From assembly GCA_023413275.1 (NCBI GenBank), contig JAEZPX010000046.1, forward strand, positions 1-32,956: a stretch of 32,956 nt of DNA. Direction: 5' to 3'. The DNA is from Bacillota bacterium (lineage in GTDB: Bacteria; Bacillota; Clostridia; Lachnospirales; Anaerotignaceae). Below are positions 8,107 to 15,472 of the stretch, one piece after another; position 1 is the stretch's first letter; each line of letters begins with the position of its first letter. Below the pieces are notes generated by a model. That model was not told the origin of the DNA. It worked only from the letters and a program-made list of their open reading frames with translations, and did no database searches. The translations under genes and the position numbers were made by a program.

Positions 8107-8916
8107 TTATGTGCCAGATTCGGTCTTAAGCTCACTTGGGACATTATCGGGATTATATTCTGCTTTCTTAACAACATTACTATCTTTGTCCATTTGCAGT
8201 ATGTTAACCTTAATGGTGGGATTCATAGTTGCAATAGATACTTCAATCGTCGAGCTATAAGATTTGCTTTTACCATTTTCATTCACAATAACTTTATCTT
8301 CAAGCTTTTGTGAATAGACGCCACCCTCACCGTTGTCACCTGTTGCAGCAAAGCCTTGCCCTGACACAAGATAAACCCTTCCATCCTCACTTTGATAGAC
8401 AGGGTTAATATATATTGCGTCAGACATAGCACCTGAAGAGATATATAATGTTCCAGAAAGCTCAAGCCCGTCTTCGTTATCACCACTTTTTACATGGAAT
8501 TTTGTATCTGTAAAGCAATCTCCACCGGCAGAAATATATGTCATATCCTCTAAACGGGGATCGACTACAGTAGGAGCAAACATACCAATCCCGAGGAGCT
8601 CTTCAAAAACAAACTGCGTATTGGTATACTTTTCACCCTCCGATGATGTACTCACCCCATCCTTTTGGGTAGCATACATTCGGCCCTCGTATTTTTTTGT
8701 TTCACCTTCAATCTTTATTTCTCCTCCGGAGAAGTTTAAATTGTCATTAATGTAACCCTCAAAGTCGAATAAATCAACATGATCATAGGAAACATACACC
8801 CCAATAAGCTTATCCATGCTTATATTTGCTACCCCGTCCTCACGAGCAAGCTGACAGCCAGATAGTGTAAATATTATTAATAAAGCAGTTATAATCGCAA
8901 ATAGTTTTCTACTCAT
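8107..8916 (-). CDS. Putative secreted lipoprotein of unknown function
   Basis: About 269 residues from the ATG at 8916, which has GGAGG 6 bases upstream and overlaps the end of the XRE gene. The N-terminus is a lipoprotein signal: KLFAIITALLIIFTLSGC, with the lipid-modified cysteine about 20 residues in. The mature part is acidic and probably beta-rich, with no motif I recognise. It is the last gene of a three-gene operon (membrane protein, XRE regulator, lipoprotein). The protein probably sits on the outer face of the membrane. Its role is unknown. Confidence 0.8.
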   Translation of the reverse strand: MSRKLFAIITALLIIFTLSGCQLAREDGVANISMDKLIGVYVSYDHVDLFDFEGYINDNLNFSGGEIKIEGETKKYEGRMYATQKDGVSTSSEGEKYTNTQFVFEELLGIGMFAPTVVDPRLEDMTYISAGGDCFTDTKFHVKSGDNEDGLELSGTLYISSGAMSDAIYINPVYQSEDGRVYLVSGQGFAATGDNGEGGVYSQKLEDKVIVNENGKSKSYSSTIEVSIATMNPTIKVNILQMDKDSNVVKKAEYNPDNVPSELKTESGT

Positions 8917-9133
8917 CTTCGACCTCCAAATTACCATCGAATTTTAATATGTCACCCACATCGCATTTAAGATGCCAACAAATTTTGTTGATTGTTGAAA
9001 AGCGAACCCCTTTCGCTTTTCCGCTGCGAAGTATTGATAAGTTAGCCTCGGTAATACCTACAAGAGCACACAGCTCCTTGCTTGTCATGCCACGATCTTT
9101 CAATATATCCTCAAGGTGAACAAGTATTGCCAT
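8909..9133 (-). CDS. XRE-family (HTH_26/YozG-like) transcriptional regulator
   Basis: 74 residues consisting almost only of an HTH_3/HTH_26 domain: ILKDRGMTSKELCALVGIT, recognition helix EANLSILRSGKAKGVRF, and the end CWHLKCDVGDILKF, which is typical of YozG-type proteins. A GGGG-rich binding site precedes the ATG. Such small regulators are usually paired with a DUF2975-type membrane protein, as here (12 bases upstream). It overlaps the start of the lipoprotein gene by 8 bases. Confidence 0.92.
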   Translation of the reverse strand: MAILVHLEDILKDRGMTSKELCALVGITEANLSILRSGKAKGVRFSTINKICWHLKCDVGDILKFDGNLEVEDE

Positions 9134-9145
9134 ACAACCACCCCT

Positions 9146-10114
9146 TTATATGATACTGTCATTATCTTCTTTTAGTGTTTTATTTTCCGTAATCATTCGG
9201 GAAAAGATAAGTGCTCCTAAAACAAAGATAATAGAAAAGAGGGGTATTTGTATGAGGCTATCTATACTCCGTAAATTATTCATAAATAAAAGCTGTAATA
9301 GATTAAAGGCTGTATTTGAGCAAACTGTAATGATAAGCCCAATTTTGCAAATACTTGAAAGGCTTTCTGATACTATTGCAGCTACTTCTGAATAGGGGTC
9401 AACAAAAAACTCATGTGCAAGCTTTATTCCTTTAAAAATAACAAGAATGCTAATGGCTGATGGTATACTGTTTAAAACAAATTTAATTACTACAAAAAAA
9501 TAAGTAGGCATAAGGCCACTTTCGTTTCCGGTGTTAGCAACTTTTATGGACTCTATCTGTGTTACAACATCGTTTAACCCACTACCGAATATTGATATTG
9601 TGATAAGCATTGCCGTCATCGACAAAAGTAAAATCATAAATCTATACAGTGCTGTTGTTTGGGTTTCAAAGAAAACTTTTATTGCTTTGAGCACCAAATA
9701 TGTGACAATTAGTGAATAAACCGTTCCACAAAGTAAGGATTTCGCTATGGTGCTGCCCATGCCTAATGCACCTTGCATAGGAATGAGTCCGGGATTAACC
9801 ATCATGTATAGTACATAAAACAAAAGAAATGAGAGTAAAATCAGAATATAGTCTTCAACTTTCATGCTTTTTCTCTTAGTTTTTTGCAGGAGCACCAAAA
9901 GTGGAGTAATGCTTAAAATAGCATAAAACACTATTGCAAAGATGTTCTGTATGCCGCCTTTTAGCGATAGCACTCTCAATAATATCCCGATTTGCTCAAA
10001 AGGGAAACAAACAATGCTGCCAAATACTTCAGCAAATGAAAGCTTTAATATCACTACAATGGTAGATATTGCCGCAGTTATAAGCAGTACTACAGGCAAA
10101 GCTTTATTCTTCAT
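9146..10114 (-). CDS. DUF2975-like multi-pass membrane protein
   Basis: About 322 residues with roughly eight hydrophobic helices. The C-terminal half, with AHEFFVDPYSEVAAIV and the ending RMITENKTLKEDNDSII, resembles DUF2975 proteins, which typically end in LxEENDLTI and are encoded beside a YozG-type XRE regulator. At about twice the normal DUF2975 length, it may be a fusion or an extended form. I take the ATG at 10114; an ATG 12 bases earlier is too close to GAGGA. Transport or signalling is possible, but no function is established. Confidence 0.7.
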   Translation of the reverse strand: MKNKALPVVLLITAAISTIVVILKLSFAEVFGSIVCFPFEQIGILLRVLSLKGGIQNIFAIVFYAILSITPLLVLLQKTKRKSMKVEDYILILLSFLLFYVLYMMVNPGLIPMQGALGMGSTIAKSLLCGTVYSLIVTYLVLKAIKVFFETQTTALYRFMILLLSMTAMLITISIFGSGLNDVVTQIESIKVANTGNESGLMPTYFFVVIKFVLNSIPSAISILVIFKGIKLAHEFFVDPYSEVAAIVSESLSSICKIGLIITVCSNTAFNLLQLLFMNNLRSIDSLIQIPLFSIIFVLGALIFSRMITENKTLKEDNDSII

Positions 10115-10171
10115 TATAATCACCATTCCTCGTTAAACTATAATTATTGTTTTTTGATAATCTATATTTGC

Positions 10172-10200
10172 ATCATACGTCACAAATTATCGTTTGTCAA
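10172..10200 (-). promoter_or_regulatory. Promoter of the DUF2975-XRE-lipoprotein operon
   Basis: On the minus strand TTGACA (10195-10200) and TATGAT (10172-10177) have a 17-base spacer. Short inverted repeats GATAAT/ATTATC flank the spacer region and could bind the XRE protein. Confidence 0.75.
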
Positions 10201-10301
10201 TAATTAGGCATTGAAATGATTCGATTATAATTAATGAAATGAATGAGCGCAACATCCGAAGCTGTCTTGAATCCACCACCCAATAAAATCTCGCTATTCA
10301 T

Positions 10302-10405
10302 GAAATTGAGCCGTTGCATTTGACTTGATGCAACGGCTCTTGGCTCGCTATAGACCCAAAATCGTCCAGAGTATCCTTGCATATGGGTGGTGACAAATTT
10401 ATTCC
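10302..10405 (+). repeat. Intergenic repeat, copy D, with hairpin
   Basis: The hairpin GAGCCGTTGCAT / ATGCAACGGCTC (10308-10319, 10328-10339) is nearly identical to the one in copy J, including the flank TGAAATT. The core follows at about 10348-10402 and reads YARILWTILGL-stop on the minus strand. Unlike most copies, it lies between two minus-strand operons, yet it keeps the plus orientation. With the promoter at 10172-10200 and the terminator at 10413, it fills most of the 361-base gap between genes. Confidence 0.85.
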
Positions 10406-10412
10406 TAAATAT

Positions 10413-10455
10413 AAAAAAGTAAAGATTCCGAATGTTAATCAGAATCTTTACTTTT
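10413..10455 (-). terminator. Rho-independent terminator of the hcp operon
   Basis: 14-base arms (10415-10428 with 10442-10455) enclose a 13-base loop. On the minus strand the stem is followed by a T-run (the complement of AAAAAA). It lies 20 bases after the hcp stop codon. Confidence 0.85.
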
Positions 10456-10475
10456 ATTTAAAATATCAAAACGAA

Positions 10476-12107
10476 TTATTCGCCCATGAATAACTTAATA
10501 TCATCATCAACTTGTCCGATACCTGCAATGCCAAACTTTTCAACAAGGACCTTTGCAACGTTCGGAGATAAAAATCCTGGTAAGGTAGGACCAAGATGAA
10601 CATTCTTCACACCTAAATAAAGTAACGCAAGTAAGACAATTACCGCTTTTTGCTCATACCATGCGATGTTAAATGCAATCGGCAGATCGTTAACGTCCTC
10701 AAGTTCAAATATCTCTTTCAGCTTCAATGCGATTACTGCAAGAGAGTAGGAATCATTACATTGGCCAGCATCAAGAACTCTTGGAATACCACCAATATCT
10801 CCTAACTCAAGTTTATTGTAACGGTACTTGGCACATCCTGCAGTAAGGATAACCGTATCCTTAGGTAGTTTTTCTGCAAACTCAGTGTAATACTCACGAG
10901 ATTTCATTCTGCCATCACAGCCTGCCATGACGAAAAACTTCTTAATTGCACCTGATTTTACTGCATCAACTACTTTGTCTGCAAGAGCAAACACTTGGTT
11001 GTGAGCAAAACCACCAACAATATTGCCTGATTCAATTTCTACAGGAGGCTTACACTGCTTTGCCATCGTAATAATTTCAGAAAAATCTTTTTTGCCATTT
11101 TCATCAGCTGTGATGTGAGGACATCCGGGATAGCCTGATGCACCGGAAGTAAAGATTCTTTTTCTGATTTCCTCGCTTCTTGGAGGTACGATACAGTTTG
11201 TAGTAAACAGAATTGGTCCATTGAAAGTTACAAATTCAGTAACTTGCTGCCACCATGAACCGCCGTAATTTCCCGCAAAATTGTCATACTTCTTGAAGAA
11301 AGGATAATAATGTGCAGGAAGCATTTCACTATGGGTATAAACATCAACGCCTGTACCTTTTGTTTGCTCCAGTAGTTGCTCTAAATCAGTGAGGTCATGA
11401 CCTGAAATCAGTATTCCGGGATTGTTTCTTACACCAATATTAACACTAGTGATTTCAGGATTTCCATATTTAGAAGTATTGGCTTCATCTAACAGTGCCA
11501 TGGCTTTAACACCAAACTCACCTGTCCTTAATGTTAAAGCTACGAGATCATCTGCCGACAATGAATCATCAAGGGTTGAAGCAAGTGCTTCATAGATAAA
11601 TGCATTAATAGCAAGATCTTCTTTGCCGATATTAAGGGCATGATGTGTATATGCCGCCATACCTTTCAAACCATAGATAATCATTTCTCTAAGAGAACGG
11701 ACATCTTCATTTTCGGTTGAAAGAACACCTACTTTTGATGCTTTGTCTAACATAGATACTCTATCGCTTACTTCAAACTCCGCTGCATCACCAAGATTAA
11801 CACCGGAAACCTGTTTTTTTAGCTCGTTTCTTAAGCCAATCATTTTATAGATTTGATTTTCAATTGCACCATCATCAAAATTAGCATTTGTAATGGTGAT
11901 AAAAAGGCTTTTTAGGACTTGATGATTTACTTCGCTTATGGATTTAACATCCAGTTTGCCTTTTATAACAATTTCAGAAATCCCTTTTGTAACATAAATC
12001 AGTAAGTCTTGCAATTTTGCAACTTCTTCATTTTTGCCACATACGCCTCTTACCTCACAACCGGTACCTTTTGCAGTTTCTTGACATTGATAACAAAACA
12101 TACTCAT
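10476..12107 (-). CDS. hcp: Hydroxylamine reductase / hybrid-cluster protein (class I type)
   Basis: 543 residues from the ATG at 12107, which has AAGGAGG 8 bases upstream. The N-terminal motif FCYQCQETAKGTGCEVRGVC gives C-x2-C-x8-C-x5-C, the class I spacing of strict anaerobes, and binds the [4Fe-4S] cluster. Hybrid-cluster ligands are in SGHDLTDLEQ, NCIVPP, GYPGCPHI, MAGCDGRM, TAGCAKYRYN and DAGQCNDSYS. Hcp proteins act in nitrosative stress as NO reductases and reduce hydroxylamine in vitro. It is the last gene of a cupin-rubredoxin-hcp operon, so rubredoxin is the likely electron donor. A Crp/FNR-type palindrome at -41.5 of the operon promoter suggests regulation by the Crp-family protein encoded nearby. 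Confidence 0.97.
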   Translation of the reverse strand: MSMFCYQCQETAKGTGCEVRGVCGKNEEVAKLQDLLIYVTKGISEIVIKGKLDVKSISEVNHQVLKSLFITITNANFDDGAIENQIYKMIGLRNELKKQVSGVNLGDAAEFEVSDRVSMLDKASKVGVLSTENEDVRSLREMIIYGLKGMAAYTHHALNIGKEDLAINAFIYEALASTLDDSLSADDLVALTLRTGEFGVKAMALLDEANTSKYGNPEITSVNIGVRNNPGILISGHDLTDLEQLLEQTKGTGVDVYTHSEMLPAHYYPFFKKYDNFAGNYGGSWWQQVTEFVTFNGPILFTTNCIVPPRSEEIRKRIFTSGASGYPGCPHITADENGKKDFSEIITMAKQCKPPVEIESGNIVGGFAHNQVFALADKVVDAVKSGAIKKFFVMAGCDGRMKSREYYTEFAEKLPKDTVILTAGCAKYRYNKLELGDIGGIPRVLDAGQCNDSYSLAVIALKLKEIFELEDVNDLPIAFNIAWYEQKAVIVLLALLYLGVKNVHLGPTLPGFLSPNVAKVLVEKFGIAGIGQVDDDIKLFMGE

Positions 12108-12126
12108 AATCGTTCCCTCCTTCAGA

Positions 12127-12291
12127 TTATTCCTTAACGGGTTCGAATTCATCTTTACCCACAAAACAAATTGGACAAACCCAATCATCAGGGATATCTT
12201 CAAAAGCAGTTCCCGGGGCTATTCCACTATCTGGATCACCTGTTTGTGGGTCATAGATATATCCGCATGGGATACATATATATTTTACCAT
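12127..12291 (-). CDS. Rubredoxin
   Basis: A 54-residue protein with both rubredoxin knuckles: CIPCGY at residues 6-11 and CPICFVGK at 39-46, with the usual YDPQTGDPDSGIAPGT between them. The four cysteines C6, C9, C39 and C42 bind one iron. GGAG lies 9 bases before the ATG. It is encoded 19 bases upstream of hcp and downstream of a cupin gene on the same strand. As a small cytosolic one-electron carrier it probably feeds Hcp. It is short enough to be missed by automatic gene calling. Confidence 0.96.
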   Translation of the reverse strand: MVKYICIPCGYIYDPQTGDPDSGIAPGTAFEDIPDDWVCPICFVGKDEFEPVKE

Positions 12292-12330
12292 TCTGCGTTT
12301 CTCCTTTCAACATTTTTATACAATATTTTA

Positions 12331-12645
12331 CTATTTTAGAGGTGCAGGTGCTTTTACAACTATTAACTCTAATATGTTATTAGATGAATTTTTTACATTC
12401 ATCTTCGTATTAACAGGAATTTTTAAAAGAGTTCCTTTATCATATTGGTGAACCTCTTGGTCATTTAGCCCAATAGATAAAGTCCCTCTTACCACTGTCA
12501 TGTAAACGTTCGAGTTCGAAAAATGTTCTGGGAGGCCTTCATCCTTATTAAAGACCATATGAATATAATGAATATTTTCATCCTGAATAACTCTTTCAAC
12601 CGCTTTTTCATCTCCAGTTGACATTTTAAAAATTTGCTCAATCAT
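12331..12645 (-). CDS. Small cupin-fold protein
   Basis: About 104 residues from the ATG at 12645, with GGAGG 8-9 bases upstream. The pattern HYIHMVFNKDEGLPEHFSNS, then VVRGTLSIGLND and YDKGTLLKIPVNTKM, is that of a single-domain cupin. Metal ligands are only partly conserved: one histidine in motif 1, and no clear histidine in motif 2. It is the first gene of the hcp operon and is probably a small sensor or ligand-binding protein linked to nitrosative or redox stress. The exact role is unknown. Confidence 0.75.
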   Translation of the reverse strand: MIEQIFKMSTGDEKAVERVIQDENIHYIHMVFNKDEGLPEHFSNSNVYMTVVRGTLSIGLNDQEVHQYDKGTLLKIPVNTKMNVKNSSNNILELIVVKAPAPLK

Positions 12646-12720
12646 TTTATACACCTCCATAAATTTGTGCCTACATATTAGATAGCATAACCAGATAATC
12701 CCATCAAATTTGTTATTTCG

Positions 12721-12763
12721 ATTATATCTTTATAAAATTGGTTTGTATGTTGCATTTACAACA
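12721..12763 (-). promoter_or_regulatory. hcp operon promoter with Crp/FNR-type site at -41.5
   Basis: A consensus TATAAT (12721-12726, minus strand) has no good -35 box. The palindrome TGTTG-N6-CAACA at 12748-12763 is centred at 12755.5. With +1 expected at 12714, its centre is at -41.5, the classical position for class II activation by Crp/FNR-family proteins. Confidence 0.65.
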
Positions 12764-12782
12764 AAATCAAACTATTTAAATT

Positions 12783-13496
12783 TTATTCAATATAATCAAT
12801 GGCTCTGACAGGGCAAGCCAATATTGTTTGACTAAGCCTTTCTTTGTCTATTTCAGCATCAAAAGATTTTATATATGCTTTTTTACCTTGCATACCAAAA
12901 ATCTCAGAATATTTCTTAGTACACAATGTGCAGCCCATACATGATTCCCTGTTTAATGTAAGTCCACTTGTTTTTTCTTCTTTCTGTACTATATTCTCGT
13001 CCTTAACAATTTTTGCAGCAATCCACGAAAATACTACGATAGCAATTACAGTTAATACCCAACGGATTGCCATAAACTTCATGCCCAAAAATTTTGCTTC
13101 GTTTAAAAGCATGGGAACCTTTATTACCGCCCAGGAACTTAAAATAATAACTAAGTTTCGTACAGAAGCCTCCTTTTTGTGGAGCATGACACACATGGGA
13201 AATGCTGCATATATGGGTCCAGCAGATATGCTACCGAGAACAAACGACAATACGATACCTTTAATTTTGGATTCTTTTCCTAAGTACTTGGTGATTTTTT
13301 CTTTTGCAACCCATGTATCCAAAAGCGCCGTAAGAACAAATATCACCGGCATTATCATAAACATTTCTTTAATGTAATAAGCACTGTTTTTAATTGATGT
13401 AACACCCATACCTGGTTTAATTACAAATATCAAGGTATAGGCAACAGCTACCACTATTAAGAAAGCATTATCTTTTGCTTTTTTTAAGATTTTCAT
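12783..13496 (-). CDS. Permease half-protein (DUF318/ArsP-like) fused to a ferredoxin domain
   Basis: 237 residues. Five membrane helices occupy roughly residues 10-165, including the family-like segment LGSISAGPIYAAFPMCVM. A ~60-residue C-terminal domain has CMGCTLCTKKY and later ILACPVRAIDY, giving C-x2-C-x2-C and CP for one [4Fe-4S] cluster. It overlaps the first half (13493-13975) by ATGA, so the two probably make one heteromeric permease. The family transports organoarsenicals or unknown substrates. The iron-sulfur tail suggests a redox-linked or sensing function. A truncated paralogue lies at 32008-32346. Confidence 0.8.
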   Translation of the reverse strand: MKILKKAKDNAFLIVVAVAYTLIFVIKPGMGVTSIKNSAYYIKEMFMIMPVIFVLTALLDTWVAKEKITKYLGKESKIKGIVLSFVLGSISAGPIYAAFPMCVMLHKKEASVRNLVIILSSWAVIKVPMLLNEAKFLGMKFMAIRWVLTVIAIVVFSWIAAKIVKDENIVQKEEKTSGLTLNRESCMGCTLCTKKYSEIFGMQGKKAYIKSFDAEIDKERLSQTILACPVRAIDYIE

Positions 13497-13975
13497 ACAA
13501 TCACCCCCATTACCATAGCGATAATTATGGCAAATAAAAAGCTTAACCCATTTCTGATAGCAGTAAATTTAAACCCAAATTCTCGCTTTTCAAGCGGGAA
13601 TGTTACGACCCCTACCATGGTAAGTGTAGTTAAAAATGCTACGGAAGGAACAATACTAACCCCGGCATCAACCAGTGTGCCGACAAGGGGAAAAGCAATA
13701 AAGGCAGGAATCAGAGTTACTGTTCCAAATGCCGCTGAACCCACTGTTGCTATGAACAATGATTGACTTCCCACAAATTTGGCAATATTCTCTGGCGGTA
13801 ATATTGTTAGAATTAAACCAATCAAAAAAATAATTGATAAGATGCTCCCCAACATACCCTTGCCCATACCAAATGCCATTTTAAGTGCTTTCAATGTCTT
13901 AACTTTATCCTTTTTTAAGGAAATCAAAAGGAATGCGATCGTTCCTATCCACATTGCTACTGTAAAAATATCCAT
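13493..13975 (-). CDS. Permease half-protein (DUF318/ArsP-like), N-terminal partner
   Basis: 160 residues from the ATG at 13975, with GGAGG 6 bases upstream. It has four or five membrane helices, with LIPAFIAFPLVGTLVDAG matching the re-entrant segment of the family and resembling the partner's IYAAFPMCVM region. It is translationally coupled (ATGA overlap) with the ferredoxin-tailed half. The pair is divergent from the Crp-family gene at 14089, which is the likely regulator. The substrate is not known. Confidence 0.78.
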   Translation of the reverse strand: MDIFTVAMWIGTIAFLLISLKKDKVKTLKALKMAFGMGKGMLGSILSIIFLIGLILTILPPENIAKFVGSQSLFIATVGSAAFGTVTLIPAFIAFPLVGTLVDAGVSIVPSVAFLTTLTMVGVVTFPLEKREFGFKFTAIRNGLSFLFAIIIAMVMGVIV

Positions 13976-14034
13976 GCAAATCCTCCATTTCTTTTTGTAA
14001 TAATACAATTATAAAGTAGTTTATCATTCTCAAA

Positions 14035-14063
14035 TAGACACCAATGTTTCTTTTTGATATAAT
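14035..14063 (+). promoter_or_regulatory. Promoter of the Crp-family gene
   Basis: TAGACA (14035-14040) and a consensus TATAAT (14058-14063) are 17 bases apart. This places the start of transcription near 14070 and rules out the upstream ATG at 14044 as a start codon. Facing it, a minus-strand TATAAT at 14008-14013 and a TTGTA-N4-TACAA palindrome (13995-14008) belong to the permease promoter region. Confidence 0.7.
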
Positions 14064-14088
14064 GTTTTTAGATGGAGGAGTAATTCAC

Positions 14089-14730
14089 ATGAATATTGAC
14101 TTTTTACGAAATATTTCATTATTTTCAGCTGTAAAGGAATCTGACTTAGAAAAACTATTGGCAGGTAATCATATTTATCAAAAACACTATATGAAAAGTG
14201 CAACCGTTCATAATGCAAATGAAACTTGCCGTACATTAGATATTGTATTGTCAGGAAGTTTGGTTGCGTATTCTTTATCCACGAACGGTTCAGCAACTAC
14301 GATGTTTGAATTTAGTCAGGGAAGTGTGATAGGAGCAAATTTATTATTTGGTGAAAACCACAGTTATCCTCTTAATATCTATTGTCTTACAGATTGTGAA
14401 ATTCTCCACATTGACACAAATGCTGTATTAGAACTCTTGCACGACTATAATTTTACATTGCATTATATAAGGTCAATCTCCCAAAATTCGCAAGGAATAA
14501 ATCAGAAGATAGCAATGTTTACTCAAAGAACACTTCGTGAAAATATTATGGATTATTTTAAACAGCAAACTATCATACAGAAATCTTCGGTAATTCTTCT
14601 TCCAATGAGTAAAAGACAACTGGCAGATTATTTTGGTGTACAAAGACCTTCTCTATTTAGAGAGCTTAAAAAATTGAAAGTGGAAGGTATTATTGAAATT
14701 AATAACCGTACAATCGCAATAAAAAAATGA
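14089..14730 (+). CDS. Crp/FNR-family transcriptional regulator (HcpR-like by context)
   Basis: 213 residues from the ATG at 14089, with GGAGGAG upstream. The N-terminal cyclic-nucleotide-binding-like beta-roll (TLDIVLSGSLVAYSLSTNGS, FSQGSVIGANLLFGE) is followed by a long dimer helix. The C-terminal winged helix has MSKRQLADYFGVQRPSLFRE and LKVEGIIEIN. There is no FNR-type cysteine cluster. It is divergent from the split permease and 2 kb from hcp. Clostridial relatives with this gene order respond to NO, probably through haem, but the sequence alone does not prove this. A fragment of a close paralogue is at 32348-32534. Confidence 0.9.
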   Translation: MNIDFLRNISLFSAVKESDLEKLLAGNHIYQKHYMKSATVHNANETCRTLDIVLSGSLVAYSLSTNGSATTMFEFSQGSVIGANLLFGENHSYPLNIYCLTDCEILHIDTNAVLELLHDYNFTLHYIRSISQNSQGINQKIAMFTQRTLRENIMDYFKQQTIIQKSSVILLPMSKRQLADYFGVQRPSLFRELKKLKVEGIIEINNRTIAIKK

Positions 14731-14739
14731 CATACCTTA

Positions 14740-14880
14740 GTTATGAAGCCTTACCAAAGTTAATCTTGATTATATCGAAAGTGTGGGCAACCTCGCCGCC
14801 ATTGGCTGGGTCGCCCACTTTTTATTTCACCATCATAACCCAAGTATAGTCCAGAGTATCTGCAAAAGGATAGTAAAACA
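14740..14880 (+). repeat. Intergenic repeat, copy E, with terminator hairpin
   Basis: The hairpin GTGGGC...GCCCAC (14783-14818) followed by TTTTTATTT terminates the Crp gene. The flank TTACCAAAGTTAATC before it is shared with copy G. The core at 14830-14880 has lost two bases (ATCTGC in place of ATCCTTGC), breaking its minus-strand frame. Confidence 0.8.
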
Positions 14881-14913
14881 ATGCTCCTACCATTATGATA
14901 AGAGCATTGTTTT
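14875..14913 (-). terminator. Terminator of the six-gene redox operon
   Basis: Arms AAAACAATGCTC (14875-14886) and GAGCATTGTTTT (14902-14913) flank a 15-base loop immediately after the stop of the FMN reductase gene. The left arm overlaps the end of repeat copy E. Confidence 0.75.
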
Positions 14914-14914
14914 A

Positions 14915-15457
14915 TTATACTGTTTTTCCCATATTGTAAGTTTGCTTTAAAAGCTTGCTTTTGTTTTTCGCTTCTCCCGAAGCCTCTAAGCCGACACCGT
15001 GGATAATGTCCTTGAGCTTAACCTTTGGGAAGCAAGCTACCCATCCTTCGACCTCTTTAATCGTACCATCAAGTGCAGGTTTGTCAGTATCTGCGGCAGA
15101 GGCGATTAGGTAAGCCTCACGGAATTTGTAATCTGCAGAAAATAGGCAATTCATTCTGTCAATGAGAGTTTTCATCTGTCCACTCATTGCGTAGTAGTAA
15201 ACAGGGGTGGCAAATACAACTACATCAGCGTTTTTCACTTTTTCTGCAATCTCGATTGCATCGTCCTGGATAATACATTTCCCTGTTTTTTGACAGGCAA
15301 GACAACCACGGCAAAAGTTTAGCTCCTTACCTACAAGGCTTACCTTTTCTACCTCGTTGCCGCTATCCTTTGCGCCTCGTGCAAATTCATCAGCCAAGAT
15401 ATCGCTGTTGCTGTTGGGTCTGATACTGGTGGATAACACCACTACTTTTTTACTCAT
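14915..15457 (-). CDS. NADPH-dependent FMN reductase-like iron-sulfur flavoprotein
   Basis: 180 residues with a flavodoxin-like fold. The phosphate-binding loop is STSIRPNSNSDILADEF, and the FMN-contact segment is FATPVYYYAMSGQMKTLIDR. A cysteine motif CRGCLACQKTGKC lies at residues ~49-61, as in the iron-sulfur flavoprotein branch. AAGGAG precedes the ATG. It is the last gene of a redox operon with a flavodoxin, CMD and cupin proteins, consistent with reduction of quinones or other electrophiles by NAD(P)H. The actual substrate is unknown. Confidence 0.9.
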   Translation of the reverse strand: MSKKVVVLSTSIRPNSNSDILADEFARGAKDSGNEVEKVSLVGKELNFCRGCLACQKTGKCIIQDDAIEIAEKVKNADVVVFATPVYYYAMSGQMKTLIDRMNCLFSADYKFREAYLIASAADTDKPALDGTIKEVEGWVACFPKVKLKDIIHGVGLEASGEAKNKSKLLKQTYNMGKTV

Positions 15458-15472
15458 TCTATGTTCTCCTTC

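Noticed and set aside
8009..8260. Plus-strand open frame of 83 codons with hydrophobic content
   Set aside because: Most of it lies antisense to the lipoprotein gene (8107-8916), which has a signal peptide and a good ribosome binding site; the plus frame has neither.
10197..10382. Minus-strand 61-codon open frame
   Set aside because: It runs through repeat copy D in a frame not kept in the other copies and has no ribosome binding site.
14044..14088. Upstream ATG for the Crp-family gene
   Set aside because: It lies upstream of the -10 box (14058-14063), so it would not be transcribed from that promoter; the ATG at 14089 has a strong ribosome binding site.
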